From Chitinophaga solisilvae (lineage in GTDB: Bacteria; Bacteroidota; Bacteroidia; Chitinophagales; Chitinophagaceae): a stretch of 64,000 nt of DNA. Below, in pieces: positions 17,828 to 27,433 of this stretch. The notes beneath the pieces were generated by a model. It worked only from the letters and a program-made list of their open reading frames with translations. It searched no databases and had not been told where the DNA came from. Both the position numbers and the translations under genes were made by a program. The stretch's first letter is position 1; each line of letters starts with the position of its first letter. The stretch spans positions 553,684 through 617,683 of the forward strand of contig NZ_JAABOK010000004.1 of NCBI RefSeq assembly GCF_009928525.1, written 5' to 3'.

Positions 17828-18769
17828 ATGAACAAAGACCTGATTGCAAAATATTTCGCCGGACGCTGTACAGCAGATGAATCGAGGAAGGTGCAGCAGT
17901 GGCTGGACGAACAGGGACCTGAATGGGTGGATCAGTATATGGCTGCCCACTGGGACGCTGATGCAATTACTTCTACGGCGGAGGAGCGCTCCCGGCTGGC
18001 TGCGGGCATCATATCAATGGCGCCTGTACGAAAAGGCAGGACCCGCTGGCTGCGTATAGCCGTAGCCGCTGCCTGCATCACTGCTATTGCTGCCACCTGC
18101 TGGATATTACTGCCCGGCCGCACACAGGCGCTGGCATGGACGGAAATAAGCAACAACAGTGATTCCATCAGAACCATACAGTTGCCGGATGCCTCTGTGG
18201 TTACACTGAACAAAACGGCCTCCCTGCGTTACTCATCTGCCTACAACAGGAAAAACAGAATGGTGGTACTGGAAGGAGAAGCATTTTTTGAAGTAAGACC
18301 GGACGCCAACCGTCCCTTCCTCGTACAGGCAGGTACGGCCACAGCCCGCGTATATGGCACCGCCTTTAACGTGAATGCCCTGCCGGGAGCGTCAGAACTC
18401 CGGGTAGCGCTGCAAAGCGGAAAGATCGGTGTTACCTGCGACAGTAACAGCGCTGAAAAAATAATGACGCCGGGCCAGCTCCTGGTATTTAATAAACAGT
18501 CACACGAAATTACTATGCTGCAGTCGCCCGCTGAAAATGCTGACAGCTGGCGGAAAGGAGAGCTGCACTTTGTAAATGCACCTTTCCGGGATGTACTGCT
18601 GCAACTGGAAAACACCTACGGACTGCATGTGGTGTATCATGGCCAGCCACAGCAGCAGACCGTAACCGCCAGCTTTCCGGCCGGTAACCTGCCGAAAGTG
18701 CTGCAACACCTGTCATTTATCTGGGAGCTTGACTTCCGTCAAAGGGGAGATAGTGTTTTCATAAAATAA
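17828..18769 (+). CDS. FecR-family anti-sigma factor
   Basis: 313 aa inner-membrane regulator. The N-terminal cytoplasmic part (about 1-75) has the short-helix anti-sigma lead typical of Bacteroidota (KYFAGRCTADESRKVQQWL). A single helix at about 76-95 (IAVAAACITAIAATCWILL) follows. The periplasmic FecR domain carries IQLPDASVVTLNKTASLRYS and VLEGEAFFEV..RPF.VQAGTATARVYGTAFNV. The C-terminal STN-like domain (about 245-313) can contact the N-terminal domain of the SusC encoded next. It is divergent from its sigma factor and 92 bases upstream of susC. Role: holds the sigma factor inactive until the transporter reports its ligand. Confidence 0.93.
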   Translation: MNKDLIAKYFAGRCTADESRKVQQWLDEQGPEWVDQYMAAHWDADAITSTAEERSRLAAGIISMAPVRKGRTRWLRIAVAAACITAIAATCWILLPGRTQALAWTEISNNSDSIRTIQLPDASVVTLNKTASLRYSSAYNRKNRMVVLEGEAFFEVRPDANRPFLVQAGTATARVYGTAFNVNALPGASELRVALQSGKIGVTCDSNSAEKIMTPGQLLVFNKQSHEITMLQSPAENADSWRKGELHFVNAPFRDVLLQLENTYGLHVVYHGQPQQQTVTASFPAGNLPKVLQHLSFIWELDFRQRGDSVFIK

Positions 18770-18861
18770 TTATTGCAACATATGCTATTACATGCATCGC
18801 CCACGGGCGGTGTAGGGAACTATTTCTGTCTTAAAAAAAGAAAAAACTTCAAATCAACAGT

Positions 18862-21800
18862 ATGAAAAAAAATCTGAAACGTTGGCTGCCAGGGATTTCC
18901 GGATGGCAATACCGCGCAAGGATTGGTTGTACAGCCCTGGTAATGGTGGCCGTGCTGAACGCCCATGTACAGGCGCAGTCCGTCCGCGTAAACCTGCAGG
19001 GATCAAACCTCGCAAAAGTGGTGGAAAGTCTGCAGAAACAGGCGCCTGGCTACCACTTCTCTTTTCAGCAACAGGCGCTGGAAAAAGTAAAGGTTGACAA
19101 GATCAACCTGCACCAGTCCAGTGTTAAAGACGCTTTGGAGTACCTGCAGAAAAATTACGGTCTTCAGTATCTGCTGGAGGGTAATATGGTGTCCGTGAAA
19201 TATAATCCGGGCGCTGTCAGGGTGGCGGCAGATAAGCGCCAGCTGCAGGGGAAAGTGACAGATGAAAATAATTTATCCCTGCCGGGTGTAAGCATCATGG
19301 ACAACCACGGCAGAATGCTGGGGATCACGGATGCTGCCGGCGTATTCATCGTGAAAGCCGATGTGGGCGCAGTGCTTACCTTCACCTATATCGGTTATGC
19401 GCCGGAGAAATACACCTTTGCCGGCAATGAAGAAGCCGTGCGGATAACGATGAAACAGAACAGCCGCGACCTGAACGGCGTAGTGGTAACGGCACTGGGC
19501 ATTTCCCGCGAACAGAAAAGCCTGGGCTTCGCTACGCAGAAACTGGATGGCAGCGCTGTCAGCAATGCACCTACCAACGGCTTCGTGAATGCGTTGTCCG
19601 GTAAGGTAGCCGGCCTGAATATCACTAAAGTCGGCGGCCCGATGGGTACCAGCCGCATTGTGCTCCGCGGTGAAAGTATTCTCGATGGTAAAGGTGGCGA
19701 AGCCATCCTCGTGGTAGACGGTGTTATTGTCAACAAAAATTTCAACGGTACCGGCCACCAGGGATATCTGGGAAATGACAGCCCTATCGACTTCGGTTCT
19801 CCGCTGACAGATATCAACCCGGATGACATCGAATCCATCAACGTGCTGAAAGGCCCCGGTGCAGCGGCCTTATACGGTGCGCGTGGCGCCGGTGGCGCTA
19901 TCATCATCACTACTAAAAGCGGCTCCCGCAATACCAAAGGCCTGGGTGTAACACTCAGCTCCAACGTAGCGATGGATCAGATCAACAACTGGCCTGATTA
20001 CCAGTACGAATATGGTCAGGGTACCAACAACGCCAAATATTATTCCTACGATAAAAACCTGGACGGCGCCGCTACCAATAGTACCAGTTCCGCATGGGGA
20101 CCTAAGTTCAACGGACAATCCTACTTCCAGTATAATTCTCCCGCAGATCCCGTTACCGGCAAAAGAACAGAGCGTACGCCCTGGGTGCCGTACAAAAATA
20201 ACCGCAAGGACTTTTTCCGTACAGGCCTTACCGTTACCAATACCATCGCCATCTCCGGCAGCAATGAAAAAGGAGATATGCGCCTTGGATTTACACAGAT
20301 GCAGAATGACTGGATCATGCCTAATACAGGCTACAAGCGCTATGCATTGTCCTTCTCAGGCAATACCCAGGTGAGCAAGAAACTGTCCGTATCCGTGAAG
20401 ATGGATTATACCAACAAAATTGCGGACAACCTGCCCAACTCGGGTTACAATAACCAGTCGCTGGCTTATTTTATCAACTTCCAGAATCCGAACGTGGACC
20501 TGAACTGGTACCAGCCATACTGGCTGCCAGGTAAGGAAGGAGTGGAGCAGAACCATCCGTTCAGCTCACTGATAGATAACCCCTATCTGATTGTGAATGA
20601 AATGATCAATGCTTCCAACCGGCATAACCTTACCGGTAACGTGATGGCGAAGTACAAAATCCTGGATAACCTGGAACTGATGGTACGCGGCGGCCTGGAC
20701 TTCGGTTATGAATTCCGCAACCAGCGCCGTCCGAAGAATACCCAGAAATTCAAGGATGGAATGTACCGTCAGCAGACTGTTATGAACTATGAGAATAACA
20801 ACGACTTCCTGTTACGTTATAACAAGAACATCGGAGCCGACTTCAACATCGTTGCCAGTGTAGGCGGTAACGTCAGAAATCAGCGCCGTTACTATACCAA
20901 TCAGCGTGCCGACAAGCTCGCCGCGGTAGGTGTTTACAATCTTGCCAACAGTAAAGATCCGGTGTTGTCCAGTTCTGACCGCCCGGTAGCGCAGGTAAAC
21001 AGCCTGTATGCGTTTGTGAATACCTCCTGGAAGAATAAATTATTCCTGGATCTCACCCTGCGCCGCGACCAGTCCAGCACGCTGCCGCTGCAGAACAATA
21101 CCTTCTACTATCCGTCTGTGGCTGCCAGCGCTATCCTGAGCGATATGGTAAAACTGCCGGCGCAGATATCCTTTGCCAAGCTGCGCGCATCCTATGCGAG
21201 CGTAGGCTTTGATGCTCCTTTCGGTACCTATTCCCTGGAGAAGGATTACGAAGCAGGTTCCATCACCGGTACCATGGCGAACCCCAATACCATACCAAAT
21301 CCCAACCTGCAGCCACAGCGCAATAACGCGCTGGAATTCGGTACAGAGTGGCGATTCTTTAAAAATCGTGCAGGCGTTGACGTTACCTGGTACAAACAAC
21401 GTGCAGTAAATCAGATCTCCAGTATTCCTATTGACAGGTCTACCGGTTATTCCTATCAGCTGGCCAATGTGGGTATTGTAGAGAACAGGGGAGTGGAAGT
21501 AGTGTTGAATGTAACGCCGGTATTGCTGAAGAATTTCCAGTGGAAAACAACGGTGAACTGGGCGAGGAACCGCAACGAGGTGGTGAAGCTGAATCCTGAA
21601 GTAGGGACGGCCCTGATTATTGCTGAAGGTCCGCGTGGTACGCTCGAAGCCAGGGAAGGTCGTCCGCTGGGCGAGCTGTATGGTATCGGATTCCTCCGCA
21701 GTCCGGACGGGCAGATCGTATACAAAAACGGTCTGGCGCAGTTATCATCTGCAGCTACCTACCAGGGCAATGCCAACCCTGATTGGCGAGGCGGCCTGAA

Positions 21801-22314
21801 CAACCAGTTCACCTATAAGAATCTGTCGCTCTCCGTATTATTTGATATGCGTAAAGGCGGAAAGATTTATTCCCTCACGCATGCTATCCTGGCGGAACAG
21901 GGTAAGATCAAAAAGACCCTGCCGGGCCGCGACAATGGCCTGATCGGCGAAGGTGTAATGCTGGATGCCAGCGGTAAGTATGTGCCCAACACCGTGTTGG
22001 TAACCAACATGGATCAGTACTATAATGCTATCTATGACCGTAATAACGTAGAGGCGAACACGTTTGATGCCTCCTATGTAAAGTTGCGTGAGATGGTGCT
22101 GAGCTACAAGATTCCGGCCAGCGTGTTCGGCCGCTCCTTTATCAAGGGTGCCGCCGTGAGCCTGTATGGCCGCGATCTGTTTGTATGGTCCGACTTCCCG
22201 GCCTTTGATCCGGAAACAGCGACCCTGAACAGCGCCGCTATTGTGCCTGGTTTCGAAACCGGTCAGTTTCCATCTACCCGTACAATGGGTGTCAACGTAA
22301 AAGTTAATTTCTAA
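18862..22314 (+). CDS. SusC/RagA-family TonB-dependent outer-membrane transporter with STN signalling domain
   Basis: 1,150 aa. Signal peptide ends near residue 39 (HVQAQS). The order is STN signalling domain (about 40-112), carboxypeptidase-like regulatory domain (about 125-200, QLQGKVTDENNLSLPGVS), TonB plug with the diagnostic IESINVLKGPGAAALYGARG and IIITTKSG, then a 22-strand barrel. The STN domain marks it as a sensor-transporter working with the FecR/ECF sigma pair just upstream. It imports an oligosaccharide or peptide-like substrate captured by the SusD lipoprotein encoded 18 bases later. The nearby M1 peptidase hints at, but does not prove, a peptide or glycoprotein substrate. Confidence 0.95.
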   Translation: MKKNLKRWLPGISGWQYRARIGCTALVMVAVLNAHVQAQSVRVNLQGSNLAKVVESLQKQAPGYHFSFQQQALEKVKVDKINLHQSSVKDALEYLQKNYGLQYLLEGNMVSVKYNPGAVRVAADKRQLQGKVTDENNLSLPGVSIMDNHGRMLGITDAAGVFIVKADVGAVLTFTYIGYAPEKYTFAGNEEAVRITMKQNSRDLNGVVVTALGISREQKSLGFATQKLDGSAVSNAPTNGFVNALSGKVAGLNITKVGGPMGTSRIVLRGESILDGKGGEAILVVDGVIVNKNFNGTGHQGYLGNDSPIDFGSPLTDINPDDIESINVLKGPGAAALYGARGAGGAIIITTKSGSRNTKGLGVTLSSNVAMDQINNWPDYQYEYGQGTNNAKYYSYDKNLDGAATNSTSSAWGPKFNGQSYFQYNSPADPVTGKRTERTPWVPYKNNRKDFFRTGLTVTNTIAISGSNEKGDMRLGFTQMQNDWIMPNTGYKRYALSFSGNTQVSKKLSVSVKMDYTNKIADNLPNSGYNNQSLAYFINFQNPNVDLNWYQPYWLPGKEGVEQNHPFSSLIDNPYLIVNEMINASNRHNLTGNVMAKYKILDNLELMVRGGLDFGYEFRNQRRPKNTQKFKDGMYRQQTVMNYENNNDFLLRYNKNIGADFNIVASVGGNVRNQRRYYTNQRADKLAAVGVYNLANSKDPVLSSSDRPVAQVNSLYAFVNTSWKNKLFLDLTLRRDQSSTLPLQNNTFYYPSVAASAILSDMVKLPAQISFAKLRASYASVGFDAPFGTYSLEKDYEAGSITGTMANPNTIPNPNLQPQRNNALEFGTEWRFFKNRAGVDVTWYKQRAVNQISSIPIDRSTGYSYQLANVGIVENRGVEVVLNVTPVLLKNFQWKTTVNWARNRNEVVKLNPEVGTALIIAEGPRGTLEAREGRPLGELYGIGFLRSPDGQIVYKNGLAQLSSAATYQGNANPDWRGGLNNQFTYKNLSLSVLFDMRKGGKIYSLTHAILAEQGKIKKTLPGRDNGLIGEGVMLDASGKYVPNTVLVTNMDQYYNAIYDRNNVEANTFDASYVKLREMVLSYKIPASVFGRSFIKGAAVSLYGRDLFVWSDFPAFDPETATLNSAAIVPGFETGQFPSTRTMGVNVKVNF

Positions 22315-22332
22315 TCTAACATACGCGCATAT

Positions 22333-23781
22333 ATGAAAAAGTATCTGGTGTATCTGAGTGTGGCCATTGGTATTGGCATGAGCGTGTCCTGTACAAAGAA
22401 ATTTGAAGACATGCAGCACAATCCGGAAACCCTGAAGGTAGTACCTGCAGGCAACTTCCTGAACTCCATCCTCTTCAATGGCGTCAATGCGGGGCTGCGT
22501 GAATCGCACCGCATCAATAATGAGCTGATGCAGGTGACCGTCAGCCAGGTGTCGTCCAGCGACTGGCACCGCTATATCATCAAAACTACGGAGTCCGACT
22601 ACCCGTGGGAGAACTACTACATCACCCTCAATAACGTAAAAGACATGCGCACTTCCGCAAAGCTGGCGGGAGAGCGGAACAGTGAAGCTATTGCCCTGAC
22701 GCTCTGGGCCTGGATGTTCCAGCAGCTGACGGATATTTACGGAGATATTCCGTATACAGATGCGCTCCGTGGGTATCCTGATAACCAGCTCCAGAACCGG
22801 TTTGACAGGCAGCAGGATGTATACGGCGACCTGATCGCCAAGCTGGATACCGCCAATCGTTTATTCATTAACGATAGCATCAGAGGGCTGGAGCAGGGAG
22901 AAGACCTGCTGTTCAACAGCGCCGCTGTGCCTGCCGGTATGACTAAATGGAAGAAGCTCTGCAATTCCCTGCGCCTCCGTTTGCTGATGCGCATCGCGCA
23001 TAAGTCAGACGCCGCGCGCCAGGAGTTGGCCAATATGCTCGCCGACCAGCGGAAATACCCGGTGATGATGAACAATGACGAATCCGCTGTACTGAAGTAT
23101 ACCAACGTAAAACCTTTCCAGAACCCGTTCTTCAGCGCGCGTGACTACGATTTCAATACCGACAGAGGTATCGGTGCTTACTTCGTGGACGCCCTGAATT
23201 CCTGGAAAGACCCCCGTATCCCCATCTGGATACAACCTGCCGGCGACGGCGCTTTCAGGGGACTGCCCAGCGGCTTCAGACCAGAAGTATTTGATACCGT
23301 AGCCTCCGTAAAGGCAGCCACCCTGCATGTCAACCTGAAAAAATCCAATCTCATCGGGACCATCATGACCTACGCAGAGGTGGAATTTATCAGGGCAGAA
23401 GCCATCCATCGCGGATATGCTCCCGGCAATGCGCAGACAGCCTACGAGAACGGCGTGCGCGCTTCCATCACCTACTGGGGCGCCAAAGTACCGGATGATT
23501 TCTTCTCCCGTGCCGGCATCGCCTATAACAACTCCCTGGAACAGATCTGCACCCAGAAATATTTTGCCCTTTTCTTCAACGACATGCAGCAGTGGTTCGA
23601 ATACCGCCGCACCGGATTCCCTGCCATCCCACGCGGAGACGGTATCCCGGCGGGCACTAATATGCCGCAGCGTATGATGTACCCTATTATAGTACAAACC
23701 ATCAACAGCGCCAACTACAACGATGTCATTGCCCGTCAGGGTGCGGATGCACTGGCAACGAAAGTCTGGTGGTCTAAGTAG
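22333..23781 (+). CDS. SusD/RagB-family lipoprotein (SusD_2-like)
   Basis: 482 aa partner of the preceding SusC. The N-terminus is a lipoprotein signal with Cys20 (GMSVSC), followed by TKKFEDMQHNPE, the short lead-in usual in the SusD-like_2 subgroup. Visible blocks include LTLWAWMFQQLTDIYGDIPY, the central KWKKLCNSLRLRLLMRIA helix and a late MTYAEVEFIRAEAI helix. It differs clearly from the SusD at the window start, which has the RFFDLVRWG ending. It forms the lid over the SusC pore and binds the ligand at the cell surface. Spacing from susC is 18 bases, so they are co-transcribed; a 60-bp-arm palindrome follows the stop. Confidence 0.92.
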   Translation: MKKYLVYLSVAIGIGMSVSCTKKFEDMQHNPETLKVVPAGNFLNSILFNGVNAGLRESHRINNELMQVTVSQVSSSDWHRYIIKTTESDYPWENYYITLNNVKDMRTSAKLAGERNSEAIALTLWAWMFQQLTDIYGDIPYTDALRGYPDNQLQNRFDRQQDVYGDLIAKLDTANRLFINDSIRGLEQGEDLLFNSAAVPAGMTKWKKLCNSLRLRLLMRIAHKSDAARQELANMLADQRKYPVMMNNDESAVLKYTNVKPFQNPFFSARDYDFNTDRGIGAYFVDALNSWKDPRIPIWIQPAGDGAFRGLPSGFRPEVFDTVASVKAATLHVNLKKSNLIGTIMTYAEVEFIRAEAIHRGYAPGNAQTAYENGVRASITYWGAKVPDDFFSRAGIAYNNSLEQICTQKYFALFFNDMQQWFEYRRTGFPAIPRGDGIPAGTNMPQRMMYPIIVQTINSANYNDVIARQGADALATKVWWSK

Positions 23782-23794
23782 GGAGTAATTATTA

Positions 23795-23922
23795 ATTATT
23801 AATTATGAATTACGAATTATGAATTATGAGTTGAGGCGAAGATTAAAGCGAATGATTGCAACCATTCGCTTTAATCTTCGCCTCAACTCATAATTCATAA
23901 TTCGTAATTCATAATTAATAAT
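23795..23922. repeat. Perfect 60-bp inverted repeat, AATTACG family
   Basis: Arms 23795-23854 and 23863-23922 are exact reverse complements with an eight-base loop. Outer part: ATTAATTATGAATTACGAA-type heptamers; inner part: GAGGCGAAGATTAAAGCGAATG. It follows susD and precedes the M1 peptidase gene in the same orientation, so it may end the sus transcript. Confidence 0.93.
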
Positions 23923-23956
23923 ATATATTTAAGGCGTACCATGAACACTTCTAACA

Positions 23957-25903
23957 ATGACCACTTTTATGAAACGCTGCTCACTTGCTACAGTATTGCT
24001 CTGTGGAGGTATGCAATATGCGGGCGCTCAGCAGGCGCCGGTGTCTGCGAATTATGACCATCATGCCGCTTTCTCTCCCTTGTTCTATACTGCCGACGGG
24101 AATGAATTCAGAAGCTCCGGCGGCCAGCCCGGTCCTAAATACTGGCAGAATAGCGCCGATTATAAAATAGATGCTTCACTTGATACGTTGGAACATCGTA
24201 TAACCGGTACCGTAGTCATCACCTATAAAAATAACAGTCCGGACCAGCTGCCGTTTGTATGGCTGCAGATGGATCAGAACATCTTCCGCAGCGATTCCAG
24301 AGGAACGGCTACCGTAGGGGCTGTCGGTGACAGGTTCTCCAACCGTAACTATACCGGCGGCTTTGAGCTGAAAGAGGTAAGCCTGGTCAGCAACGGCAAA
24401 ACAACGCCGGCCGACTACCTGGTGAATGATACCCGTATGCAGATACGGTTGAAAGATGCTATCAGAACAGGTGGCTCCCTGCAGATAAAAATTCAGTACA
24501 GCTACGTGATCCCGGAATACGGTACCGACCGCAGCGGCCGCCTGCAGAAACGCCACGGATGGATATACGAAATAGCACAGTGGTATCCGCGTATGGCCGT
24601 ATACGACGATGTGCTGGGATGGAACAACATACCCTATCTGGGCGCATCTGAGTTCTACCTGGAATATGGCAACTTCGACTACAGCATCACCGCTCCCGCT
24701 AATATGCTGGTGGTAGGCTCCGGCGCACTGGTGAATGAAGCACAGGTACTGACACCCGCTGAGACCGCGCGCCTGGCTAAAGCGCGCAACAGCGATCAGA
24801 CAGTTATGATCCGCGATACAACCGCCTTCTATAAAAATGCTGCCGGCAACCGCACCTGGCATTTCGTCTGCAAAAACTCACGTGATGTAGCCTGGGCAGC
24901 TTCCCGCGGATTCATCTGGGATGCGGCGCGTATCAATCTCCCTGACGGGAAGAAGGCGCTGGCACAATCCGTTTATCCCGCAGAATCTGAAGGAACACAT
25001 GCCTGGAGCCGTTCTACAGAATACGTGAAAGGCTGCATCGAACAATATTCCGGCAAATGGTTTCCCTACACCTATCCGGTAGCTACCAACGTTGCCGGCA
25101 TCGTTGGCGGCATGGAATATCCGGGTATTGTATTCTGCAACTGGAAATCGGCCAGAGGCGGACTCTGGGGAGTGACCAACCACGAATTCGGACATAACTG
25201 GTTCCCGATGGTGGTCGGCTCCAACGAACGTAAATACGCCTGGATGGATGAAGGGTTCAACACCTTCATCAACGGTATTGCTACCGCCGCATTTAACAAT
25301 GGTGAGTATAAAACCAACGTACCGGCGCAAAAACAGGCTGCCAGCCTGTTTTCCGCTAACGAAGAAAGCATCATGAATACACCGGATGTAATAGGTCTGC
25401 GCTACAACGGCGTTGCCGCCTATTACAAACCTGCAGCAGGACTGAATCTGCTCCGTAATGTAATATTAGGCCCCGAACGTTTTGACTATGCCTTTAAAGA
25501 ATACATCAAACGCTGGGCCTTCAAACACCCGATGCCGACCGACTTCTACCGCACCATGGAAAATGCAGCAGGAGAAGACCTTTCCTGGTTCTGGCGCGGA
25601 TGGTTTATCAATAACTGGAAAATAGATCAGGCCGTAAAAAGTGTTGCCTACATCCAGGACAACCCTGAAAACGGCGCCCTGATTACCGTTCAGAACCTGC
25701 AGCAACTCCCTATGCCAATCACCTTACTGGTAAAACAGGAAAACGGTAAATCCGACACCCTGCGCCTCCCCGTAGAAATATGGCAGCGCGGCAGCAACTG
25801 GACCATCCGTTACCCATCCACATCCAGGCTCTCTGAAATAGTCATTGATCCCGAAGGCGCATTGCCGGACGTAAATGTGGGGAATAATACGTGGAAACCC
25901 TAA
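23957..25903 (+). CDS. M1-family zinc metallopeptidase, exported
   Basis: 648 aa. Signal peptide ends around YAGAQQ; an alternative start is the ATG four codons later (MKRC). The gluzincin site is clear: H409-E-F-G-H413 with the third ligand E432 in MDEGF, 19 residues on. A GGMEYPG motif upstream corresponds to the GAMEN-type exopeptidase loop that holds the substrate N-terminus. The N-terminal beta domain (about 45-250) precedes the thermolysin-like domain, and a C-terminal beta-sandwich lies near 560-648. This suits a periplasmic or surface aminopeptidase. It lies between two long palindromes, so it is probably a separate transcription unit. Confidence 0.93.
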   Translation: MTTFMKRCSLATVLLCGGMQYAGAQQAPVSANYDHHAAFSPLFYTADGNEFRSSGGQPGPKYWQNSADYKIDASLDTLEHRITGTVVITYKNNSPDQLPFVWLQMDQNIFRSDSRGTATVGAVGDRFSNRNYTGGFELKEVSLVSNGKTTPADYLVNDTRMQIRLKDAIRTGGSLQIKIQYSYVIPEYGTDRSGRLQKRHGWIYEIAQWYPRMAVYDDVLGWNNIPYLGASEFYLEYGNFDYSITAPANMLVVGSGALVNEAQVLTPAETARLAKARNSDQTVMIRDTTAFYKNAAGNRTWHFVCKNSRDVAWAASRGFIWDAARINLPDGKKALAQSVYPAESEGTHAWSRSTEYVKGCIEQYSGKWFPYTYPVATNVAGIVGGMEYPGIVFCNWKSARGGLWGVTNHEFGHNWFPMVVGSNERKYAWMDEGFNTFINGIATAAFNNGEYKTNVPAQKQAASLFSANEESIMNTPDVIGLRYNGVAAYYKPAAGLNLLRNVILGPERFDYAFKEYIKRWAFKHPMPTDFYRTMENAAGEDLSWFWRGWFINNWKIDQAVKSVAYIQDNPENGALITVQNLQQLPMPITLLVKQENGKSDTLRLPVEIWQRGSNWTIRYPSTSRLSEIVIDPEGALPDVNVGNNTWKP

Positions 25904-25910
25904 TGGGGTT

Positions 25911-26057
25911 TAATTACGAATTGCGAATTACGAATTACGAATGAAGCCCCGAAGATTTAAACGAAGATTAAAGATGACATTTAATACATATCATCTTTAA
26001 TCTTCGTTTAAATCTTCGGGGCTTCATTCGTAATTCGCAATTCGTAATTCGTAATTA
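25911..26057. repeat. Near-perfect 67-bp inverted repeat, AATTACG family
   Basis: Arms 25911-25977 and 25991-26057, 13-nt loop, two mismatches caused by one AATTGCG heptamer sitting at a different place in each arm. The inner part is CGAAGATTTAAACGAAGATTAAAGATGA. TGGGGTTT outside the left arm pairs with AAAACCCCA inside the cobB 3' end, extending the stem. Lies between the convergent M1 and cobB genes. Confidence 0.92.
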
Positions 26058-26059
26058 TT

Positions 26060-27355
26060 TCAAAACCCCATCACTCTCCCCATTCCTTCCACATCTTCTC
26101 CGAAATAAAAATGCAGATAACTTGCCAGGATGTTGCCGGTGTGAAACACTGGCGAAGACACTGGTTCGTGCCTGGCATTCAATACGCGTATATGCGGCGA
26201 CGTTAGTCCGGGCGATGCCGTGTATTGAGAGTAATGAAATTCATGTCCTTTCAGTAATACATCATTGATATGTACCTGGCGGTATCCCAGGGATAATTTT
26301 TTCTGTTGCATACTGGTGCTTACGGGCAGCAGACCGGCCATAGGATAGGTTTGCCCGCTTTCGTCGGTGATGCTGTTGCCCAGGTACATCATGCCGCCGC
26401 ATTCAGCCAGTATTTTGCCCTGGTATTGCCGGAGGGCTGTTAACAGCGGCGTGTTGGCGGCCAGTGCTTCCAGGTGCAGTTCCGGGTAGCCTCCGGGAAA
26501 ATAGAGCAGGTCTGCCGGTGGCAGCTGACGGGTGGTGAGCGGACTGAAATACGTTACTGTACCTAGTCTGGATAATGCGTTTATATTCTCCCGGTAAATA
26601 AAATTAAATGCTTCATCCTGTGCTACGGCTATACGCAGAGGACCGGCAGGGGTGTTGTCTGCCGCAGGAGCAGGGGGCTTTTCCCTGGAAGTGAGCTGCA
26701 GCAGCTGTTCCAGCTGAATATGTTTTTCCAGGTGGTCGGCGGCGGCGTCAATGATGTGGTTGTAGTCTGTTTCTGATGAGATATGCAGTCCCAGGTGACG
26801 GGAGGGGATATGTATATGTTTTTGTTCAGGAAGATATCCCAGTGCCGGGATACCTGCGTCAGCGGCGGCTTCTTCGAGAATACGGTAATGCGAGGGCGTA
26901 TTGACGAAGTTGAAGATAACGCCGGCGATGGTTATTTCCGGAAAGAAATTTTTATATCCGTACAGCAGTGCGGCAGCAGAATAGGCCATCGCTCTGGCGT
27001 TGACAACCAGTATCACCGGTATTTTCAGGAAGGCCGCCAGCGAAGCACTGCTGCCTTCCATCTTACGTGCGCCGTCAAACAATCCCATTACCCCTTCGGT
27101 GATGCTGACGTCAGCATCCGCGCTGTAGTGCGCATAGAGGCGCCGTACATGTGCGTCGGACATCATGTACCTGTCCAGGTTAATGCTGGGGCGGCCGGCC
27201 GCCAGTGTATGATGTTTGGGGTCGAGGTAGTCCGGGCCGCATTTGAAAGGCTGTGCTTTCAGCCCCCTGCGTTGCAGGGCTCTCAGCAGCGCCAGTGTGA
27301 CGGTGGTTTTACCTGCGCCGCTATGGGGCGCCGCTATGATAAATTGTGGTTGCAT
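26060..27355 (-). CDS. cobB: Cobyrinate a,c-diamide synthase (CobB/CbiA)
   Basis: 431 aa; ATP- and glutamine-dependent amidation of the a and c acetate side chains of the corrin ring. The N-terminal dethiobiotin-synthetase-like P-loop APHSGAGKTT follows the start directly; the C-terminal class I amidotransferase domain has the nucleophile C319 in AECGGMMYLG and the late His in GHEFHYS. I start at the ATG at 27355; an open extension of 99 residues upstream crosses the promoter and the divergent gene, so I reject it. A minus-strand TATCTTTG lies six bases before this ATG. It is divergent from the rest of the cob operon. Confidence 0.95.
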   Translation of the reverse strand: MQPQFIIAAPHSGAGKTTVTLALLRALQRRGLKAQPFKCGPDYLDPKHHTLAAGRPSINLDRYMMSDAHVRRLYAHYSADADVSITEGVMGLFDGARKMEGSSASLAAFLKIPVILVVNARAMAYSAAALLYGYKNFFPEITIAGVIFNFVNTPSHYRILEEAAADAGIPALGYLPEQKHIHIPSRHLGLHISSETDYNHIIDAAADHLEKHIQLEQLLQLTSREKPPAPAADNTPAGPLRIAVAQDEAFNFIYRENINALSRLGTVTYFSPLTTRQLPPADLLYFPGGYPELHLEALAANTPLLTALRQYQGKILAECGGMMYLGNSITDESGQTYPMAGLLPVSTSMQQKKLSLGYRQVHINDVLLKGHEFHYSQYTASPGLTSPHIRVLNARHEPVSSPVFHTGNILASYLHFYFGEDVEGMGRVMGF

Positions 27356-27361
27356 GTCCGG

Positions 27362-27369
27362 CAAAGATA
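27362..27369 (-). promoter_or_regulatory. -7 promoter element of cobB
   Basis: TATCTTTG on the minus strand, six bases before the cobB ATG: an exact TAnnTTTG match that predicts a leaderless or nearly leaderless cobB mRNA. On the plus strand TATCTTCG at 27402-27409 may serve the divergent cobQ gene. No riboswitch fits in this short spacer. Confidence 0.5.
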
Positions 27370-27433
27370 AGTGCGGGAAAGATTCTTTTGTGAAAGTTAA
27401 ATATCTTCGTTGCTTCTTAAAGCAGGAATGATT

